Origin: Pycnopodia helianthoides
Lineage: Eukaryota; Echinodermata; Asteroidea; Forcipulatida; Asteriidae
Assembly: GCA_032158295.1 (NCBI GenBank)
Contig: CM063258.1
Coordinates: 9,318,583-9,382,582, forward strand
Length of the DNA stretch: 64,000 nt
Direction of reading: 5' to 3'
Positions 1 through 11,017 of the stretch are shown in pieces (the stretch's first letter is position 1; every line of letters begins with the position of its first letter). The notes beneath the pieces were generated by a model. The model saw only the letters and a program-made list of their open reading frames with translations. It ran no database searches and was not told the origin of the DNA. Made by a program: the position numbers and the translations under genes.

Positions 1-109
1 AAGCAGCTATATGAAATTAGGCCCTTCTTCTTCTTCTTCTTCCTTTTGAGTGCAGCCTTCAAATGATTGAAGATGTACGCACTGCCAGACTCACCGGGCC
101 AACCCCTTC

Positions 110-345
110 TCTTAGTGATAAGTGTACCAGGGTCATTTACGTGCATTGATAGTTTTTATAACAACACAAGAGACCTACGGCTTTACATCCCATGCGAAGG
201 ACGAAGCAATAATGGTTAAGTGCCTTGCTTAAGGACACAAGTGTTAAGATCAGGTCTCGAACCCACACTCTTCTGATCAGAAACGCCAGAGCTTGAGTTC
301 AGTGCTCTTAACCCCTCGGCCATGACCCTGGTCCAATATGCAATT
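110..345 (-). mobile_element. tRNA-derived SINE, full head
   Basis: Read on the minus strand, 335-245 resembles a tRNA with a long variable arm (Ser/Leu type): an A-box-like TGGCCGAGGGGTTAAG, a variable arm, and a B-box GTGGGTTCGAGACC. The body that follows (245-110) recurs at 45,180-45,290 (+), including a stretch ending in AAAGCCGTAGGTC. Relatives are at 27,283-27,600 (+) and 45,165-45,540 (+). The lack of a paired acceptor stem and the shared non-tRNA body argue for a SINE rather than a working tRNA gene. Confidence 0.7.
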
Positions 346-589
346 TTAGTATCTTGTTATTTAATTTGAGTAACAAGCTCTTCCTAGGGGCTGTAAAAAG
401 TTTTTGATATTTTCACAGTCATACAAACAAGGCCTATTGTTTGGTGAGTGATATGGTGGGCGGAGCTTAATTAGGGGCTCTATTGGTTCACAATGTGCTG
501 TCCATTCAGCACTTTTCATTGGTCAGTTGGCTGGTTTGGGAGGTATTAAAAGGCTTATAATCAACGAATCTGTGTCTTTCTTTCACAAG

Positions 590-852
590 ATGAGAGTGAC
601 GATTGGCCGTCGAGTAGCAGCGAAGACAGCTGCGAGGAGGTGACGATCGGTGAGCACTACCAAACCGCCATCGACGACAACTCCCCAGCGCCACGCAACG
701 CCATGATGGCCGCCTCCACGGACCACACAGCACATCAGATCATGGAGCTCTTGGAGCAGATCGGAGGGTCCCACATCATCGATAGGGGGACCATCCTTGA
801 CCGGGACTTTGCGCCATGTAAATGCTGTAGTGGAACCCTTGTGGATGTTTGA
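590..852 (+). CDS. 3'-terminal coding exon of an unidentified acidic protein
   Basis: A pyrimidine-rich tract and acceptor AG (588-589) precede an open frame that enters with two bases of a split codon (GAT, Asp) and runs 87 codons to TGA (850-852). The peptide has an acidic Ser-rich start (DESDDWPSSSSEDSCEE), then a segment likely to be helical (HQIMELLEQIGGSHIIDRG), and ends with a CKCC cysteine cluster. Third positions are GC-rich, unlike the AT-rich surroundings, which supports real coding. The rest of the gene lies left of the window. I do not recognise the family. The ATG codons in the middle of the exon (711, 714) could in principle be starts, but the open frame reaches back to the acceptor. 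The 3' UTR probably contains the TGTGGAT repeat tract that starts at the stop codon. Confidence 0.65.
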
Positions 853-1350
853 TTCTGACATCCACACCTGTTGACATTTTGAACTCCATGTGGATGTCTG
901 ACAAGGATTGGGAGAACTGTCGCAACCTTGAATTTGCTGAAGTGGAATGGCTGATTCGATTACTTGTGTATGTTTAGCTATATCCACACATGTGGATGAT
1001 TGAATAATGTGAAGGGTTAAGGGACCTTTTTAAAACTGTACTTTGCACTATGTGGATGTTTATCCACACTTGTGGATGTGCTGAACAAATTGTGGATTTA
1101 AACAAATTGGTTGATACCTCCTCATCGGGTTTCAGTCGGTTGTCAAACTCTGCTGTGAAGTCCATGTGGATTTTTGACTTGTATCCACACTCGTGGATAT
1201 AGAACAATTTCAGATATAACAGGAATACCTGCAGGAGAGCCCCAGGCATGGGTTGTGGATTTGTGGATGATCTGAACGACTTGTGGATGTGCGGATCACT
1301 TGAACCATTTGTGGATGTGTGGTGTTTCTGCAGACCCTGTGGATGTGGCA
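838..1350 (+). repeat. Interspersed TGTGGATG motif tract with palindromes
   Basis: The octamer TGTGGATG or a close variant occurs about 13 times in 510 bases. The reverse complement ATCCACA occurs at about 862, 982, 1063 and 1183. Three of these face a forward copy directly (around 980-1000, 1060-1078 and 1180-1198), giving short palindromes of the form ATCCACA-NN-TGTGGAT. Spacing is irregular, so this is not a simple tandem array. It starts at the end of the terminal exon and may be its 3' UTR. Confidence 0.6.
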
Positions 1351-2800
1351 TTCGTAAAAACATCATCTGAACTGAAAGGTATAACCACATCAAAATGGAG
1401 ATCCAAATGTGTCCTCATGATCAACGGAACAGATCAGTCTCTGAATTTTATTTGTTGGCGATATTTATTCTGCTGATCTCTGATTCTTTTTTTCTTTTTT
1501 AATCCCTGGAAACGGATGTCTAGAAAGGTCTAACATTGATAGATGCTTTACTTGGTGTTGCAACAGATCTACTGTAGTGATTTCTACTGACAAGATCGTT
1601 TGAGATGGAAAAAGCTGTTAAAATTCAGAGGAGTTATCGTTGGATCGCAAAAAAGTCATCTCCGATAATGACGGCCCATTTTCATGGCTCTGCTTACCAT
1701 ATGCGAAGAAACGATGCTTGCGCTAGCAGACTTTTCCCATAACCAGTGTCACTGAAATCTCTTTGGATTTAGGATGGTAGCTGACAAGCCTAGCTGTCCG
1801 AAACCAGCGACAATCGAAAACAGATTTCTTCTCCAGTCATTTACCAGAATCATGAGATGTAAGCGGAAGTTTAAACAAGAAATCATTGCCCTCGTGGGGA
1901 ATCATTGCTCTCTATGCGTTTCCCCCAAATCGCTGGTCGTCAAGTTAAGAGACCGGCTGAACTCTTTAGAGTCGAATCCTGCCTGAGTGGAAGACATATT
2001 TGGGGTTTTTAATAAACTGTGGCTGTGAGTTTCCATCAAGCCGGTCAAAAAGTTAAAAACACCAGCTATGGGTTTGTTAAATTGAAACTGGCCCAAGTGG
2101 GCTGCAGCATGTGGTGGACAGAATATTTCCTTGGTGGGAACTGAGGCAGACTTTATCTCCAAGAACTCTCCCGCAATGCGCCACCAGGAAGAAGTCAACC
2201 CCTACCTATAAAGTGGAATCTTGCCCAAGTAGACGTTTCAACAGTAGTGCAGAATTTGTTTTCCTCAGGAGGCAACTGTAAAGGACTCTGTTCCTTCCTC
2301 ATCGCCGCGGTGCTGGCAGGAGGTCCAGTCCTTCCTTACCACTGGTGGATTGAGTTTTTTCTCCACCTCCCCCCCCCCTCAACAAGCGATATTAGTTTAC
2401 ACCAAGTGCCTTAAGCGAGGAAGTCAACTGAAATTGCTGTGTGATCAACGTGCGTGTGTGTGTGTGTGTTTCCTTATAAACAGCACCAATTATCTGCTCT
2501 GGATTACAGAAAGGTAAATTAGTTCGCTTTCAAAGTTTCTCATGATAATGATTTTAAGACGGATGTCTGGGAACTTTTAGAAACCCTGTTTGTCAATTAG
2601 GGCGCCCTCTTTAATCCATAGTTGACATGTAAAGCTCTTGAAAATAACTAATTTTGGAAACCTGTTTTGCAGCAAATATTGACGTCTTCTTTCTAGATCC
2701 TGGCTAAAACCTTGGGCCAGCTTCACAGAGCCTTTATGTGGACGCTTTCTGCTATTGGGGCAGCTCTCGGCACGGTTTTCTGTTTCATAACCACTGCGTA
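1351..2800. other. No supported gene; small simple repeats
   Basis: Open frames of 70 aa (1774-1986, +) and 98 aa (1902-2198, -) overlap each other and lack convincing splice or codon signals. There is a C-rich run near 2,367-2,378 and a short (GT)n at about 2,451-2,470. Nothing else was recognised. Confidence 0.4.
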
Positions 2801-2807
2801 CTGTAGG

Positions 2808-2925
2808 GCCGTGTCCGAACTGGAGGCTACGGCTACGGCTAGATTTCCGCGTCATCATGCGCTCTTGGCAGCACCCTTAGCAACAGTCGTAGCCATAGCT
2901 GTAGCCCCCAATTCGGATGCGACCT
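2808..2925. mobile_element. Short inverted-repeat (MITE-like) element
   Basis: Left end TCCGAACTGGAGGCTACGG and right end (reverse complement) TCCGAATTGGGGGCTACAG are imperfect terminal inverted repeats. They run on through TACGGCTA/TATGGCTA and enclose about 50 bases. No coding capacity. Confidence 0.55.
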
Positions 2926-3097
2926 AAGCTGAGCAAAAGACAAGACTTGTAGAGCAGTTGATTTATGCAATATTGCAAATCCATTGTGACTATGCAGGGT
3001 GTGTGGTCGTATCCTTCGATCGGTTATGAAATACACTTTTGCTTTCGCATGTTTTGCTGCTCCTTTTGGTGACAAATTTCCCCTTCACTTTTTTTTT

Positions 3098-3240
3098 CTT
3101 TTTTAATCCAGAGGTCATTGGTTTAAATCCCGTTCTAGTCAATTTTGTTTGTGTGCAGCCCCAAATTGTTGAAAATTTACCCAGTCGGTTTCCCTTGTGG
3201 TTTGTAACTTGAAAAAAAACAAAAAAAACAATCAGGAAAT
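3098..3240 (+). mobile_element. SINE fragment (B box and tail)
   Basis: B-box-like GGTTTAAATCCCG at about 3,120 is followed by a body matching the SINE at 4,683-4,830, including CTTGTGGTTTGTAACTTGAA, and by an A-rich tail. The 5' tRNA part is mostly missing. Confidence 0.6.
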
Positions 3241-4013
3241 TTGTTAACAATCAGCAGGCCCTTGGAGGCGGCTTGAGTCCCCCTGAACCTCCCTCCTTGG
3301 ATGCGCCACTGCCCCCAAAATGACATCACAAAACACACCCAGTGTGAGACCATTGAGAAGAAATGGCAAGCTTTTGTTTTATTTCTGTGATTGTAAAATT
3401 AAAATGTAAAATTTAAAGACTATGTATATCAAAAAGTAGGAATACTAGAAGAAAAGACAGTGGCTATAAGCCAGTCAGTTTTATTTTTTTGTTTTCACGT
3501 TGTGTAGTTTGCACAGAATGTGCCAGTGGAAATAGAGGTGTTTTTTTATATTATTTTATCTTAGAAAAGCAACTGTGCAAAATGCAAAGATTTGAAGTAG
3601 TGGGAAGAGTTTAAGGAAGTATTTACATTCAAGTTGCATCAACAGGTTGAGAGTTTTGTTTCTCCGAGCGAATTTTTACAGATGATGATGTTTCAAAATA
3701 AATGCCACGCACAATTTACAAAATACTTTAACCCTCTTGCTGTCTGACCATTCAATACCATTCAAGTGGTTTTGAATGATAGATAAACTATGCCAGCCTG
3801 AAATATGATACCATGAGGGAATGCATGTACACAGTGCACAGTTGTGCCACCGTACACAATCTTGGCAGTTGAATGGTTTCAAATGGTTGGTCAACTCACT
3901 GGAAAATGATGCCAAGAGTCACTGACAGTAGGAGGGTTAAACATGCAAATTATACATGTACCTGTATGGCTGATGGTAACATGTGATGTCAGGTCCCAAC
4001 AGTAATTTATTTT

Positions 4014-4060
4014 CTCCTGAAGACCATCAGGAGCATACTGATCGAAATGTTGAGTTGTTA
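4014..4060 (+). other. Hammerhead-ribozyme-like hairpin motif, copy 1
   Basis: CTGAAGA, a two-base linker, stem ATCAG/CTGAT with a 7-base loop, one base, then GAAA. Flanking CTC/GAG can form a short stem I. This matches the CUGANGA...GAAA hammerhead core except for one extra base before stem II, so activity is doubtful. Relatives are at 14,068-14,110 (+) and 59,861-59,902 (-). Confidence 0.4.
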
Positions 4061-4157
4061 CACCCACTGTGTTGATCAGAACCTCCACTACTCAGGGAGC
4101 GATATTTCATTGTAGCAAAGCCACAAACCTCACTAGACAATAAACTCAGTTGATCTT

Positions 4158-4549
4158 TTAAAGGAACATTACAGAATTGGTAAGAAAAAAACTTGTAAAA
4201 TATTTTTTTGATCGCAGATTTACATAAAACTTACACGGTCTAATGATGATGATAGTAGAAAACATCCCTTGAAATATTTCTGTCTAAAATGCCATATTTG
4301 ATGAGAAATGAATAAACTAATTTTCCGATTGGAGTTTATCGCTCAGTGAGCGTTTTATTCATTTGTTGAAGCTATATGATTTATGCAAATGTGTAATCGG
4401 TTTTTCATTATTTTGTCGTGACCCAGAAGGCGATCGATCTCAAACTTCTACAGGTTTGTCAGTTTATGTATATGGTGGATTACATAAAGTGCTTACACTG
4501 CCAGCAACTGTTTTGTTAGCAAAAACCAATTTTGTAATGTTCCTTTAAG
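4158..4549. mobile_element. MITE with TTAA target sites
   Basis: Near-perfect terminal inverted repeats AGGAACATTACAGAATTGGT and (reverse complement of the right end) AGGAACATTACAAAATTGGT are each flanked by TTAA. About 390 bp with no meaningful ORF. TTAA duplications suggest a piggyBac-like mobiliser. The class assignment is inference. Confidence 0.75.
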
Positions 4550-4554
4550 CTAAA

Positions 4555-4682
4555 TGTTACTAAACAATTGGGTTGAACAAAGACAAATTGACTAGACAGG
4601 GATTTGAACCTATGACCTCCTGATTACGTACTGACGCTTGACCAATTGAGCTATCTAACCTAATAAGGGGGCAGCCAACATT
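4555..4682 (-). mobile_element. tRNA-derived SINE
   Basis: On the minus strand, A-box TAGCTCAATTGGT and B-box GGTTCAAATCCCT lie in tRNA-like spacing, followed by the SINE body (AGTCAATTTGTC). It is head-to-head with the SINE starting at about 4,683 on the plus strand. Confidence 0.65.
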
Positions 4683-4830
4683 AGGGCTATATGCATGTAG
4701 CTCAGCAGGTAGAGCACCCTCATGTTAATCAGAAGTTTGCAGGTTCAAGTCCCGCTCCAGTAATTTTTTTTGTCAACCTAATTATTTAATGTCTACCCAG
4801 TTTCTCTTGTGGTTTATTACTTGAAATTTG
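4683..4830 (+). mobile_element. tRNA-derived SINE
   Basis: A-box TAGCTCAGCAGGTAGAGCA, an anticodon-arm-like region, and B-box GGTTCAAGTCCCG, followed by the shared SINE body ending in CTTGTGGTTTATTACTTGAA. The 5' acceptor strand does not pair with the 3' side, so it is not a functional tRNA gene. Confidence 0.65.
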
Positions 4831-4987
4831 AAATATTACTAATCGTTGCCAGTTGTTTTTATTCAGTATCTCAAGTGGAAGTTTATAACTTCCTTGACTT
4901 AAGAAAAAAACAGTTACAATTTATGTATCTAATTCTTCAACTCACTTTTTTACCATCAATTTGGCAAAAAAAGTGGGTAGTGCATCT

Positions 4988-5418
4988 TTAAAGGTTGGGT
5001 CATAGATTGGTAAATACTCCAAAAAATAATGACCATAAAACTTACTCGGTGAGAAGCACTGCAGCTGTTGATAGTATAAACTATTTTGAGAAAGGATTCC
5101 CTTAGAAGTAGTATGCTTTTGATCATTTTCACCCCAAATAATTGGAATCTGAGAAACGATTCATGCATGAATCGTTTCTCAGATTTCTATGGACTGGTGT
5201 CCCTGAATAATGCGGTTGGTACCTGCTGTCACTTCGCTAAACGTAGATGGATTCGACATTCTTGTGAACATACTGTGACTGTTGTATTGCTATTTTCTCA
5301 GCAAGAGGACACTGTATTCAGCTGAAACTTTCACATGTGACTTTTATCGTATCTTTCTTTATAATTTTGCCAATAAATCAGCATTACATTTACACAATCT
5401 ATGACCCTACCTTTATGT
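4988..5418. mobile_element. MITE with a 40-base perfect palindrome at its core
   Basis: Ends AGGTTGGGTCATAGATTG and (reverse complement) AGGTAGGGTCATAGATTG are flanked by TTAA on the left and TTAT on the right. Positions 5,146-5,185 form a perfect 40-base palindrome, each half starting AATCTGAGAAACG and centred on ATGCAT. The 60,805-61,215 copy shares both the palindrome region and the 3' block (TTGCCAATAAATCAGCATTA). Confidence 0.75.
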
Positions 5419-5852
5419 AGGCAGTGCTAATGGTACATGTACTTGAGCAAATAAAAAAACCACAATATTTCATTGGATTTTGTTGTTCTTATTAAGTAAG
5501 ATAAAAAACAGTTGAAGGTTAACTTTAAAAAACAACAGTAGCTATTATTTGGTAATTGTATTTTATTATTTATTTAGGAAAAGTACCAAAGCACATGGAA
5601 AATCTTTAGAGTTTCGTTTCTGGTCTACGCTTAAAATTTATGAAGTGGGGAACTTTTTTCTGCAGGCACTCCTTCCCATCTCACTCACACTCGCTCACAA
5701 AACTTTTTCTAAATCATAAAATCATAAAAATTAATTCCCCCCTGTTTAATTAGATTATAAATGTGTACAAAATAAACATAAAAAGTTATATTTCTTTATG
5801 ATATTATATTTGTTTGTTTTTGTAGTGTGTGTAAACTGTTATCACATTCCGT

Positions 5853-6005
5853 TCAATAGACCTTTTGCATACACCGCCATCGCTGAGGTAAAACAACAGA
5901 AACGTATTTGTGTGTGCACACCACACACACAAAATTAGAGGTCTTTCTTTGACCTCAATGAGGGCGCTGTTTGAGCTTGTGATGTCATATGCAAGAGGTC
6001 TATTG
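5853..6005. mobile_element. Short MITE, CAATAGACCT termini
   Basis: Terminal inverted repeats CAATAGACCTTTTGCATA and (reverse complement) CAATAGACCTCTTGCATA enclose about 115 bases with a CA-repeat core. A related copy lies at 32,785-32,945. Confidence 0.7.
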
Positions 6006-6221
6006 GGAATGTCTAGAGATGAGTGATTCCACGGTCAAAATGCTTCGGGAAAGTAACAAATCTACTAGTAATAAATCTAGACGCCGCCACTTCTTATAAT
6101 TGATAATACATGTACATTCCACCTTTTTGGCAGCCATTTTGATTGAATCGTACAACCATGGTTCAGCTTGGCTGTGATTGGTCACCGGGCTGCCAATAAG
6201 GCAAGCTTGTTCCTTGGGCCT

Positions 6222-6355
6222 TTTCCAAACCTAGACTTGAGCTCCAGCTCTGGCCTTGGCTTCATTATCAATTTTGGAACAGTGTACATTTTGCACGAAC
6301 ATCAAAGGAAGCCAGGAGCTGTAGCCAAAACCAAGGTTTGAAGAAAGCCCCTATA
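6222..6355. mobile_element. Fold-back element
   Basis: CAAACCTAGACTTGAGCTCC...TGGCTTC on the left faces CAAACCTTGGTTTTGGC...TGGCTTC (reverse complement of the right), giving an imperfect 35-base stem. It resembles the fold-back at 61,908-62,176. Confidence 0.5.
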
Positions 6356-6785
6356 ATGGAAGAGACTTGTAACAATGACAGTGGACCTTGGTCATAGTTC
6401 AGCCATCTTGTTTTTCCAAGTCTAATCAATGTATCCAAAATGAGGCTGGAAGGGCAAAGTAGTCTGGTCCCCATTTCGCTGTAACAAAATCAGTATTCAT
6501 TATTACTGTTACATGCAGGGAACAAGACCAAGTTGGTGGCAGTGCGGTGGTATCGGGAAAGGTTAACAAACAGTTTGATATTTAATTTTAAAAATATTCA
6601 AACGATTATTTCTGTACAGATTTTCTTTCATTGTAAAATATTAATTATTGCCAAACAAACTTGTAACTAAATAAATTCCACTTTAATATAGATAAACTTG
6701 TAAAAAATAATAAAAAGCTAACAGCAGAAGTTTAATTTAATGAAGAACCTGTACAGTTTGTACTTTTATTTCCTTGTTGTTGTTT

Positions 6786-7294
6786 AAAGAGGGGCTCCAC
6801 AGTCAAATTCAAGTTTGTGATGTTCTCATTTTCCAATAGATAGAGTCCTCATATGAGTGGAAAGAACATTACAAGTCTCTAATCTTCGTTTAAAATGGTG
6901 TAAGTGCCATTGTAATACTTTTTCAGAGCGAATTTTGAAACATGACGGCCTTGGATTTCAAAATGATGGTCTGTACATTCCAAGGAGGAAATTTTTGTCA
7001 GTCAAAAGGTCAAACGTAGCGCCATTTTGATTGAATGTGATGGCAAGTCAGGCATGAACCAACAGTTCCCTGTACAAAAATGTACAGCCCTAAGTATGTA
7101 TACCATAGTGATGCCATTGGATGTTTTTGAATGTTGACAAATTTTTGCACTGGAAAGGTATTGAAAAAAATGATGTTTTACACCATTTTTAACTTGAGGT
7201 TCAAGACTTGTAATTTTCTTTCCAGTGATTCGAAGACTCTGTTTAGAAAATAAGGGCATCACAAAATTTAATTTGACACTGGAGCCCCTTTAGA
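6786..7294. mobile_element. MITE, about 510 bp
   Basis: Left end TTAAAGAGGGGCTCCACAGT and right end (reverse complement) CTAAAGGGGCTCCAGTGT, both continuing into TCAAATT, are terminal inverted repeats. The ORF on the minus strand inside it is not convincing. Confidence 0.65.
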
Positions 7295-7375
7295 TGCTAA
7301 TTTTGTGCACCGTTTTTTTAAGGGAAAGTACAGTATTTTATTTCCAATTTCTTTTTAACAAGTAGTAATTTACCA

Positions 7376-7739
7376 CTTAAAGGGTGTGCACAACATTGGT
7401 AAGATTGAAAATATAAATGTTCACAGATTTGCACGTAACTTACATGGTATAAAGATGGTTATGGTGGAAAACTTCCCTTGAAATAGTTTTGCTTGAAACG
7501 CTATAGTTTTTAGGAAATGAGCAAAACAATTAGTTTATATCTTGCGTGTCCAAAACCTGATGTTTGAAAACAGTGAACACATGTATTGGGGGGTTTCGCT
7601 GTTTTCTTGTGACTCTGATGACCGATTGAGCTTAAACTTTCACAAGTTTGTTCTTTCATGTACATGATGTATATGTTGGGTCACACAAAGTGCAGATACT
7701 GGTCTTTGACAATTGCCAATGTTATACAATGTGCTTTAA
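7376..7739. mobile_element. MITE, first of a tandem pair
   Basis: Left end TTAA-AGGGTGTGCACAACATTGG and right end CCAATGTTATACAATGTGC-TTTAA are imperfect inverted repeats. The interior shares AACTTTCACA(A/G)G and the ATTGAGCTTAAACTTTC block with the next copy. The right end abuts the left end of the 7,736-8,012 element. Confidence 0.65.
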
Positions 7740-8012
7740 GTGGTGTGCACAACATTGGTAAATTGAAAACATACATGTTTACATAACTTACACATATTGT
7801 GTAAAAGTGGTCATAGTTTTTGAAAAAAGATTCAAAATATTTCGCGTGTCTGTTTGAAAATAGTGAAAACAATTAATTTTTTTTAAACTATTTTCTGTCA
7901 ACTCCCATGACCGATTGAACTCAAACTTTCACAGGATTGTTATTTCTTGTTGGGTCATGTAAAATTTTAATACTGGTCTGTGAGAATTACCAATGCTGTT
8001 CACATGCTTAAA
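7736..8012. mobile_element. MITE, second of a tandem pair
   Basis: Starts TTAA-GTGGTGTGCACAACATTGG and ends CCAATGCTGTTCACATGC-TTAA. It is shorter than its neighbour through an internal deletion. The two share a TTAA boundary, as if one inserted next to the other or they arose by tandem duplication. Confidence 0.65.
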
Positions 8013-8719
8013 AGTGCATGGCCTTGAAAACAAATTCGTAGAGGGCGCTGCTAGGGTTAAGACTGAAACTAGTCAACTTTTTTTTTATATTTACCAGTCC
8101 TTTATTTTGGTCTTTGAGGATGATGGGGATGTGGCTTTTTCTTGAGATGGGATCTGGGATGACTCCCTTGACTAAATTTGTTTGGTTTTTAAGGCTCACT
8201 CAAAAAATTAATCGACGACCACTCTTTTGTTAGGTCTTTTAACTACTTTTGAAAGTGTATGATTTGAATAAATTTGCGAAAGGTGGAATAATTCGCCTTT
8301 TTGAGATATGGCGGAAAACTATAGACGCCTTGCATTGGCCGCCCTCTTTGATGAAACATTTACACGTGATAGGCTATCATGTGCTGAGAGTTGTTTGCAG
8401 CGCGTACACGCATGACTTTTTCCATTGTTTTTCACTAAAGATGGTGGTCAGTGACATCATTGCAATCCACCTATAGGAGTGCACTGTTTGGTTTGGGTGT
8501 TATACAGACAAATTTACACAAACCTAATAGTATCATTGTATTTTGTCGGCTATATCTCAAAATGGCTTTATGGCCTTAAATTTTCCCAAGAGAGTATTTT
8601 TCAAGGATTATGTTTTGATAGAGACTCTGCTGGAGTGGAAAAGTGAGACCATTTCCACTTTTTTTGCATTTGTACCACAATTGGTTGGTAGGCAATTTGG
8701 TTAAGCTTTTTGGGGGGTA

Positions 8720-9160
8720 TGATTCGTTTGAAAATTATTTTACAATAGTTTGAAATTTCTTGCTGTTTTCACTTACTATCACAAAACTCAAAATGTTGAT
8801 TGATGACAATTAATTTTTATATCCTACTATTGTTTGAAAAATTATTTTACAATACTATACTTTTAAATTTCCGCTATACTTTCACTTACTATCACGAAAA
8901 CTCAAAATGTTGATTGCTAACAAATATTTTTCAAATCCAACTGTTTTTTGAAAATTTATTTTACAGTACTCTGAAATTTCAGCTGTACTTTCGCTTTATA
9001 TCACCAAACTCAAAATGTTGATTGATGACAAATGATTTTCATTTCCTATTTTTTGAAAAATTATTTTATAATAGTTTGAAATTTCCGCTATACTTTCACT
9101 TACTATCACGAAACTCAAAATGTTGATTGGTAAAAAATAATTTTCATATCCCGCTATTCA
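8720..9160 (+). repeat. Tandem repeat, about 110 bp unit, 4 copies
   Basis: Each unit has the order TTTGAAAATTATTTTACAATA, GAAATTTC, CTTTCACTTACTATCAC and AACTCAAAATGTTGATTG, then a T-rich spacer. Units begin near 8,726, 8,833, 8,948 and 9,051. AT-rich and noncoding. Confidence 0.75.
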
Positions 9161-10380
9161 ACGTGACATCATTTTATGTTAGCGTCTGTTTGTGGACACC
9201 ATCAAAACTTTATCAGTATCCAATGGGTAAAGTATCCATGCATTTTCTCAATTCTCAGGATTTTTATTTTTTCCTACTGTTTTCTCAGTCTTATTGAGAA
9301 ATATAATTTGGTGTAAATTTTGCATTTTTCTCATATTTTAATCCAAATCATCAAGAAATGTTAAGAATTGTTCATTCTTTACTTCAATTTTGTTTTAAGT
9401 TTTAAAGATGGTAATAAAAGTTAAAATATTTTTCCTACAAATTGTTGTGTATAACCATCCACTATGTTAGATTTTGGAGGGGAGGGTAAAATGCGGAGAC
9501 ATTTTGAAGGGTGTAGGTTAACTCATGGCAGCTCAGAATTTCACCCCTTGCCTGGGACAGCCAACCATTTTTGTTGGTCTATGGTACATGATAAATCTAC
9601 CATTGGAAGGGGGGTGGCAGGGGTGGGGGTGTCTTGGGGCAGGGGGGACGTCATGTTTAGGTAGATGTTTATGACAGCAAGGTAAACAAATGACGACATG
9701 TTTTGCCCAACATCAGTTCATGGCAGAGCCATCCCCTGACCACTAGTTACAAGGAATTCATAATTACGCAGTGCGTTTTTGCTCATGTAATTGAGTAGAA
9801 GAAATAAGGGGGCAGAATATAAGACACTTGTGGAGGAAGAGTAGGCCCTAATGCTGTCATTTGTGGGATCCACATACAAATTATAAATTATAATGCAAAA
9901 TAATCCACTTGTGAGGACATAACAAATAATTTCATTAGGCATACTGACTTCATGATAATAGGTTTGATTGTCTTGACCCCTGACCTCCCTTGACCCCTAA
10001 ACTTCATGAACTTTGTGCCCTTTGACCTTATACATTTGAAAGTGAGGCTGATTCTTGAGAGAACATGGATAGGACATGACACACTTAGGCAGGAAGTCTG
10101 GTGAGTTTTTTTTCACATTTCACTCATTTATTTACAGAACTTTTCATCAAATAGTAAGTATTAACAAGTTGTTAATATGTTATGATTAGTTTTGGTTTAT
10201 CAAAATGGTTTTAACAGGGGTAATTGTTGAATGAGGAATTATCTGTTTAACTTTTAACATGCTCTGAATTTAAGTATAGTAAGGCACTGTTGCACATGCA
10301 TATATAGAGATCTGTAACAAGTAGTGTCTGTGCAATGGACTCTAACACTTGTCAACTAGGCATACAACTAATTTATAGTT
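9161..10380. other. No supported feature
   Basis: AT-rich in 9,161-9,460, then mixed sequence with G-rich stretches at 9,600-9,650. The short open frames here show no splice or codon support. Confidence 0.4.
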
Positions 10381-10382
10381 AA

Positions 10383-10742
10383 AGCATGGAGGAAAGGCAG
10401 GGTATACTTTTGGTATCCTCACTTGATGTATCCCAACATACGCCACACGCACAAAAACCTGTGAAAATTTGAGCTAAGTTGGTCTTCAGAGTTGCAACCA
10501 AATAATGAAAAATACACACCCTTGCATAGAATTGTGTGCTTTCAGGGCTTCAAATTTTTGGTTGAAAAATTACCTCTTTCTCTAAAACTAATAGACTTCA
10601 AAGGGGGTCATTTCTAACAATATTTTTAAAATATCTAACAATGTTTAATAGTTTCAACAGCTCTTCAGTGCTCTTTACCAAGCAAGTTTTGACGGTCATT
10701 AACTTTTGGAGTAATTACCAAAAGTACACCCCGCCTTTAAGT
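10383..10742. mobile_element. MITE of the GCAGGGT family
   Basis: Left GGCAGGGTATACTTTTGGTA and right (reverse complement) GGCGGGGTGTACTTTTGGTA are terminal inverted repeats, with TTAA at the right edge. It shares ends and core (TCAACAGCTCT.CAGTGCTCTTTACCAAG) with 33,548-33,947 and 59,945-60,276. Confidence 0.7.
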
Positions 10743-10996
10743 ACAGCCCATGAGTTATTCTTTATAAATATAAATAAGTGCATTGCCCATTGACAGACGA
10801 TTGAATGCCATATGATGAGAAATCAGAAGTGGGGCTGGGGTGGAGGAAGTTATATTATTGTTACCCCTTGATCCTCCCGAGACGATTGGCCATACACTGC
10901 TGGTGAGGGTTACAATGACCCATGTGTAAAAAACTAGCCCCCTCCCCCCCCCCCTCACTGGTTTAATGTCAACATTCATATCTGAATCTCAACTCT

Positions 10997-11012
10997 GGTT
11001 CTTCTCGGAACC
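10997..11012 (+). other. Histone-like stem-loop in a repeat, copy 2
   Basis: GGTTCT-TCTC-GGAACC folds into a 6-bp stem with a 4-base loop and is followed by AACACT. It aligns with the canonical-looking stem-loop at 14,117-14,132. One stem pair changed from C-G to T-A and another from T-A to T-G, so pairing is kept. Flanking sequence (CAACACT, CACATGGTTGTA) also matches, so both belong to one repeat family. Confidence 0.45.
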
Positions 11013-11017
11013 AACAC

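Noticed and set aside
583..987. 134-codon minus-strand frame opposite the first exon
   Set aside because: Shadow of the plus-strand coding exon, whose composition and splice acceptor are better.
1058..1068. TTATCCACA, identical to a bacterial DnaA box
   Set aside because: One member of the TGTGGAT repeat tract in a eukaryotic genome; no replication-origin context.
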